A stretch of DNA of 64,000 nucleotides from JAHJQZ01 sp963676075 (GTDB lineage: Bacteria; Pseudomonadota; Alphaproteobacteria; Rhizobiales; Devosiaceae): assembly GCA_963676075.2 (NCBI GenBank), contig CAXXNZ010000011.1, positions 434,001 to 498,000 of the forward strand, read 5' to 3'. The position numbers and the translations under genes are program-made. The stretch's first letter is position 1. Each line of letters begins with the position of its first letter. The notes below the pieces were generated by a model that saw only the letters and a program-made list of their open reading frames with translations, had not been told where the DNA came from and ran no database searches. This document shows, in pieces, positions 61,362-64,000 of the stretch.

Positions 61362-63313
61362 GCATGCGCCTCGACACGCTGGCAAAGGGATTCGGCTCCC
61401 CCGCCATCGACCGCAACAAGCCTCTAAGCTTCAAGCTCGATGGCATCACCATCAACGGGTTCGAAGGCGATACCGTCCTCAGTGCCGTAATGGCAGCGGG
61501 CAGTTCCGGCGCCGGCCGGATCGACGGAGCGCCGCTGGCCCTCGGACCGCGCCTTTCCCCGCTGGTCGGGCTGCGCGGCGGGGACGAATTGTCCGGTGTG
61601 CCGATGGCGCTTTGCTCAGCCCGCAACGGGTTCGACCTAACGACGCTCGGCGCGCACACAGGTGCCTTGCCCCGCGCATGGGCCCGGCTGAGCAAGCGCC
61701 TGCCGGCGTCGCTCGGCGTTGATTTTGCCACGCAGTCGGAAAAAAGGGCTGGCGTCGTCACCAAGAAGACCGAGGCCGATCTCGTCGTTGTCGGCGGCGG
61801 CGTCGCCGGCATGACGGCCGCTTTGGCGGCTGCTCGGCGCGGCACACGCGTCGTTCTGATTGAAATGCGCGGACGCCTCGGCGGCGATGCAGCACTGTTC
61901 GGCAATCGCGAAGGCGAAGAGCCAGTGCTCGACGTCGTCGAGAAGCTCCAGCGCGAGATCGCCGACGAAGCCAACATCGAGACACGCCTTTTGTGCCAGG
62001 CCGTCGACGCCGGACGGGGAACGGTGACCGTGACCGGAGTTGTCAGTTCGGCGCTGACGCTTGCGCTGGAACCCGAGCTGATCGCCGCGCCGCGAATCAT
62101 TTTGGCCACCGGCTGCGCCGACCGGCTTGCCGTTTTTCCCGGCAACCGCCTGCCAGGCTTGATCGGGCTCGGCGAGGCCTTTCACATGGCCGGCACCTAC
62201 GGCGTCTGGCCGACCACCCCCACCTTGTTCGCAGGCGGCACCAACGCCATGTACAGGCTGGCGCTTCTGGCCAAGGATTCGGGCGTCGACATCGTCCGGC
62301 TCATCGACCATCGCCTGAAGGCGCAATCGCGCTTCATCGATTTCGCCAAGGCGATGGGTGTGCAACAGGAATTCGGCACCCGCCTGGCCGCGGCGGAAAC
62401 CGGAAAGGCCGGGCAAATGAGCGTGCGCACCATGCTCGCCTGGTACGACAGCCGCAGCGAAGGCCGAGGGCTGTTCAACGCAGGATCGGTTGTGATGTCG
62501 GACGGCTGGCGGCCACGCCTGACACTGTGGGCAAGGCTCGGCGGCAAACTCCACTGGCAGGAAACCGGTGCAGTGGCGACAAGCGATCGCCTGCGCGGCG
62601 GCATCGCTCTGGCCGGAAGCGCCACCGGTCTGGTCACCACCGACGGTTGCCGCGCCTCCGGAGAACGCGCCGTGTCTCTCATTCACGGAGAGCATGCACC
62701 TCCGGTCAAGGAGCACAGGGTCGACGATTCCTTCGAAAGCCCGGATGCACCGCCCATGCGTCCGCTTCCATCCGCCAGCGAACGGGCCTTCACCAGCTCA
62801 TCGGATATCTTCGTCTCGATGCCGGTCGCACCGGATGCACGGCGACGCCGCCGCACTGCGGATGATGGCTTCGACGCCTCCGGCATTCTCGATCTTGAAT
62901 CTCTCGACACGCTCACCCGCGCCGGCCTTGCACCCGCCGACCGCTTTGAAACACTGGTCACCGAGCGGCTTGTGAGCCCGATCCCGGTGCCGGGCAAGCG
63001 CCCACGCCCCGCGCGGGAGCTGCAAGAGGCGGACGATGACGGCGTGCCGGCCTACCTCGTCGGACGATTTGCGGAAGTCCTTGTGCCGATCAACCTGACT
63101 TCGGAAGACCAAAGAGCCTTCGAGCCGGGCATGCTCGTCTTTGCTGATTCAGTCCACCACCATAGTCGCGAAGCCATTGGTGTGATCATCGGCGAGCGTG
63201 AGAACGGCGGGCGGGCCGTGCTTGTTGCATCGGCATCGAACATGGCGCGCGTCATCGTGCGCGACGGCACGCGACCACTCGTGGCGGTGGTTTCGGAGAC
63301 GATGCCGGGCTAG
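61358..63313 (+). CDS. FAD oxidoreductase with ferredoxin-like N-terminal domain (SoxA/HcnAB-like)
   Basis: 651 residues. N-terminal LSFKLDGITINGFEGDTVLSAVMAAG matches the Fer2_4-type domain at the start of sarcosine oxidase alpha, but only one Cys (MALCSARNG) follows, so a 2Fe-2S cluster is unlikely. The FAD domain is intact: VVVGGGVAGMTAALAAARRGTRVVLIE near residue 145, and IILATGCADRLAVFPGNRLPGLIG. The C-terminal 200 residues, with a charged linker (RRRRRTADDG), match nothing I know and lack a GcvT-like domain. Substrate unknown. Coupled to the gene upstream, and it ends just before repeat copy B. Confidence 0.65.
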   Translation: MSMRLDTLAKGFGSPAIDRNKPLSFKLDGITINGFEGDTVLSAVMAAGSSGAGRIDGAPLALGPRLSPLVGLRGGDELSGVPMALCSARNGFDLTTLGAHTGALPRAWARLSKRLPASLGVDFATQSEKRAGVVTKKTEADLVVVGGGVAGMTAALAAARRGTRVVLIEMRGRLGGDAALFGNREGEEPVLDVVEKLQREIADEANIETRLLCQAVDAGRGTVTVTGVVSSALTLALEPELIAAPRIILATGCADRLAVFPGNRLPGLIGLGEAFHMAGTYGVWPTTPTLFAGGTNAMYRLALLAKDSGVDIVRLIDHRLKAQSRFIDFAKAMGVQQEFGTRLAAAETGKAGQMSVRTMLAWYDSRSEGRGLFNAGSVVMSDGWRPRLTLWARLGGKLHWQETGAVATSDRLRGGIALAGSATGLVTTDGCRASGERAVSLIHGEHAPPVKEHRVDDSFESPDAPPMRPLPSASERAFTSSSDIFVSMPVAPDARRRRRTADDGFDASGILDLESLDTLTRAGLAPADRFETLVTERLVSPIPVPGKRPRPARELQEADDDGVPAYLVGRFAEVLVPINLTSEDQRAFEPGMLVFADSVHHHSREAIGVIIGERENGGRAVLVASASNMARVIVRDGTRPLVAVVSETMPG

Positions 63314-63323
63314 GTGTGGAGCC

Positions 63324-63428
63324 TAGAGCGTGTCCAGGAAGAGTGGAAACGGTTTTCCGGTTCGGACACGCGACAAAACAAAGACATAGAGCAGGTCGAC
63401 CGAACCTACCTGAACCAGACCTGCTCTA
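63324..63428. repeat. RIME-like two-hairpin palindromic repeat, copy B
   Basis: TAGAGC, outer stem GCGTGTCC (63328-63335) / GGACACGC (63364-63371) enclosing an inner GGAAGA/TTTTCC stem, linker CGCGACAAAACAAAGACA, then an 11-bp stem TAGAGCAGGTC (63387-63397) / GACCTGCTCTA (63418-63428). Same order and spacing as copy A at 51313-51416, with compensating base changes in the stems. The final CTA is the stop codon of the minus-strand gene. It lies between convergent genes and may also end transcription. Confidence 0.8.
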
Positions 63429-64000
63429 GCCTGCGCGCTGGCTGAACTTGTCGCGGGCGCGCCGCAGCACATCGGCATATTCGGTGTTGAAGCGGATCTC
63501 CGCCATCTTGATGCCGGTATCGAGCCGCCGGGCAGCGCCCTCGCTCTGCGGATTGTCGCGAAATTCATCGAGAGCGCGTTTGACCACGACTTCTATCGAC
63601 TGGGCTGTCTCGTTCCAGATCTGTTCGAACAGGGCATTGAGAGCCAGGCTGTCGCGCGCCTCGCGCACGCCGGACACCAGATACATGCCGTTGAGCGCCG
63701 CCAGCAGAGCGTCCGCGTCGAATCGGTCCGAGCCGTCGCGTGGGCGACGCATGGCCTGTGCGATGTCGCCGGTAACCTCCCTCAGGCGCGGTTCGAGCCT
63801 CACGGAGGCCTGTTTGGTCAACTCGGCAACACTCTTCGTCCAGCGGGAGTTTTGCGCCAGTTCGAGATAGCTGCCCACCGCGCGAATAAGCCTGTGATAG
63901 CGATCGAGATGCTTGCAGGCACTGTCAATATCGCTCATGCCGGTGAGAGTCGGCACCATTTGTGCGAGCTGGTTCTGGGCGTGAGCGAGAATGGCATCGA
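63426..64000 (-). CDS. Helical protein of unknown function, 5' end outside window
   Basis: At least 191 codons. The frame stays open to the right edge and the translation upstream of the internal ATG at 63959 (DAILAHAQNQLAQ) continues the helical pattern, so the gene is partial. The protein is mainly alpha-helical and charged, with no signal peptide or membrane segment in the visible part; segments include HLDRYHRLIRAVGSYLELAQNSRW and IEVVVKRALDEFRDNPQSEGAARRL. I do not recognise the family. The TAG stop is provided by repeat copy B. Confidence 0.7.
   Translation of the reverse strand, partial: DAILAHAQNQLAQMVPTLTGMSDIDSACKHLDRYHRLIRAVGSYLELAQNSRWTKSVAELTKQASVRLEPRLREVTGDIAQAMRRPRDGSDRFDADALLAALNGMYLVSGVREARDSLALNALFEQIWNETAQSIEVVVKRALDEFRDNPQSEGAARRLDTGIKMAEIRFNTEYADVLRRARDKFSQRAG

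Noticed and set aside
63426..63959. Calling the right-edge gene complete from the ATG at 63959
   Set aside because: The frame stays open to base 64000 and the upstream codons continue the same helical, gene-like pattern.

Overview
The window looks like chromosomal DNA of an alphaproteobacterium of the order Hyphomicrobiales (Rhizobiales). The base composition is GC-rich. The gene block cytochrome c maturation (ccmI-E-F-H), degP, OmpR-type two-component pair, glnE, histidine kinase, pepN (about 43.7-60.2 kb) is an order I recall from rhizobial chromosomes. Rhizobial-type palindromic intergenic repeats are also present. The pairing of propionyl-CoA synthetase with acrylyl-CoA reductase, and several sugar hydrolases, would suit a marine or algae-associated relative, but that is inference. 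I saw no rRNA, tRNA, phage, insertion sequence or CRISPR.

Layout. 0.3-2.8 kb: PleC/DivJ/PdhS-like kinase and a DUF6544-type protein. 2.8-5.4 kb: divergent cobT and cobS for the lower ligand of cobalamin, then a membrane aspartic protease. 5.5-7.0 kb: a DUF302 gene behind an ATTC-N8-GAAT operator, convergent with dusA. 7.0-10.2 kb: SDR, lipid kinase and GAF-GGDEF cyclase. 10.3-20.0 kb: a long minus-strand operon (M20 deacylase, complete peptide-type ABC importer, aldehyde dehydrogenase, SDR, P1 aminopeptidase) divergent from a QseBC/TctDE-like two-component system (20.1-22.2 kb). 22.3-25.2 kb: prpE-acuI. 25.2-29.2 kb: MgtC-like protein, ribokinase and a GH31 glycosidase. 29.6-31.3 kb: PAS-GGDEF protein.

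31.4-43.4 kb is the most accessory-looking stretch. It holds a P5C reductase-like gene, a YjdF (DUF2992) gene behind a structured leader, an ABM monooxygenase with a D-lyxose isomerase, a MarR/membrane-protein divergent pair with tandem palindromic operators, a truncated second copy of the lyxose isomerase, a VOC protein, a beta-mannosidase, a BigR/SqrR-like ArsR repressor facing a DUF442 sulfur-transferase-like gene, and two adjacent ABC exporter half-transporters. 43.7-60.2 kb is the conserved block above. 60.3-63.3 kb holds two translationally coupled flavoprotein-like genes of unknown role, and a partial gene runs off the right edge.

Main leads: (1) a candidate yjdF-class (azaaromatic) riboswitch with a possible pseudoknot and a hairpin over the Shine-Dalgarno sequence, unusual for an alphaproteobacterium; (2) a likely reactive-sulfur regulon linking the ArsR repressor, the DUF302 operator and the DUF442 gene; (3) two copies of a two-hairpin repeat whose stems differ by compensatory changes and whose TAGAGC ends supply neighbouring stop codons; (4) a recent-looking duplication and truncation of the lyxose isomerase; (5) the coupled peptide-like compound uptake and breakdown operon.
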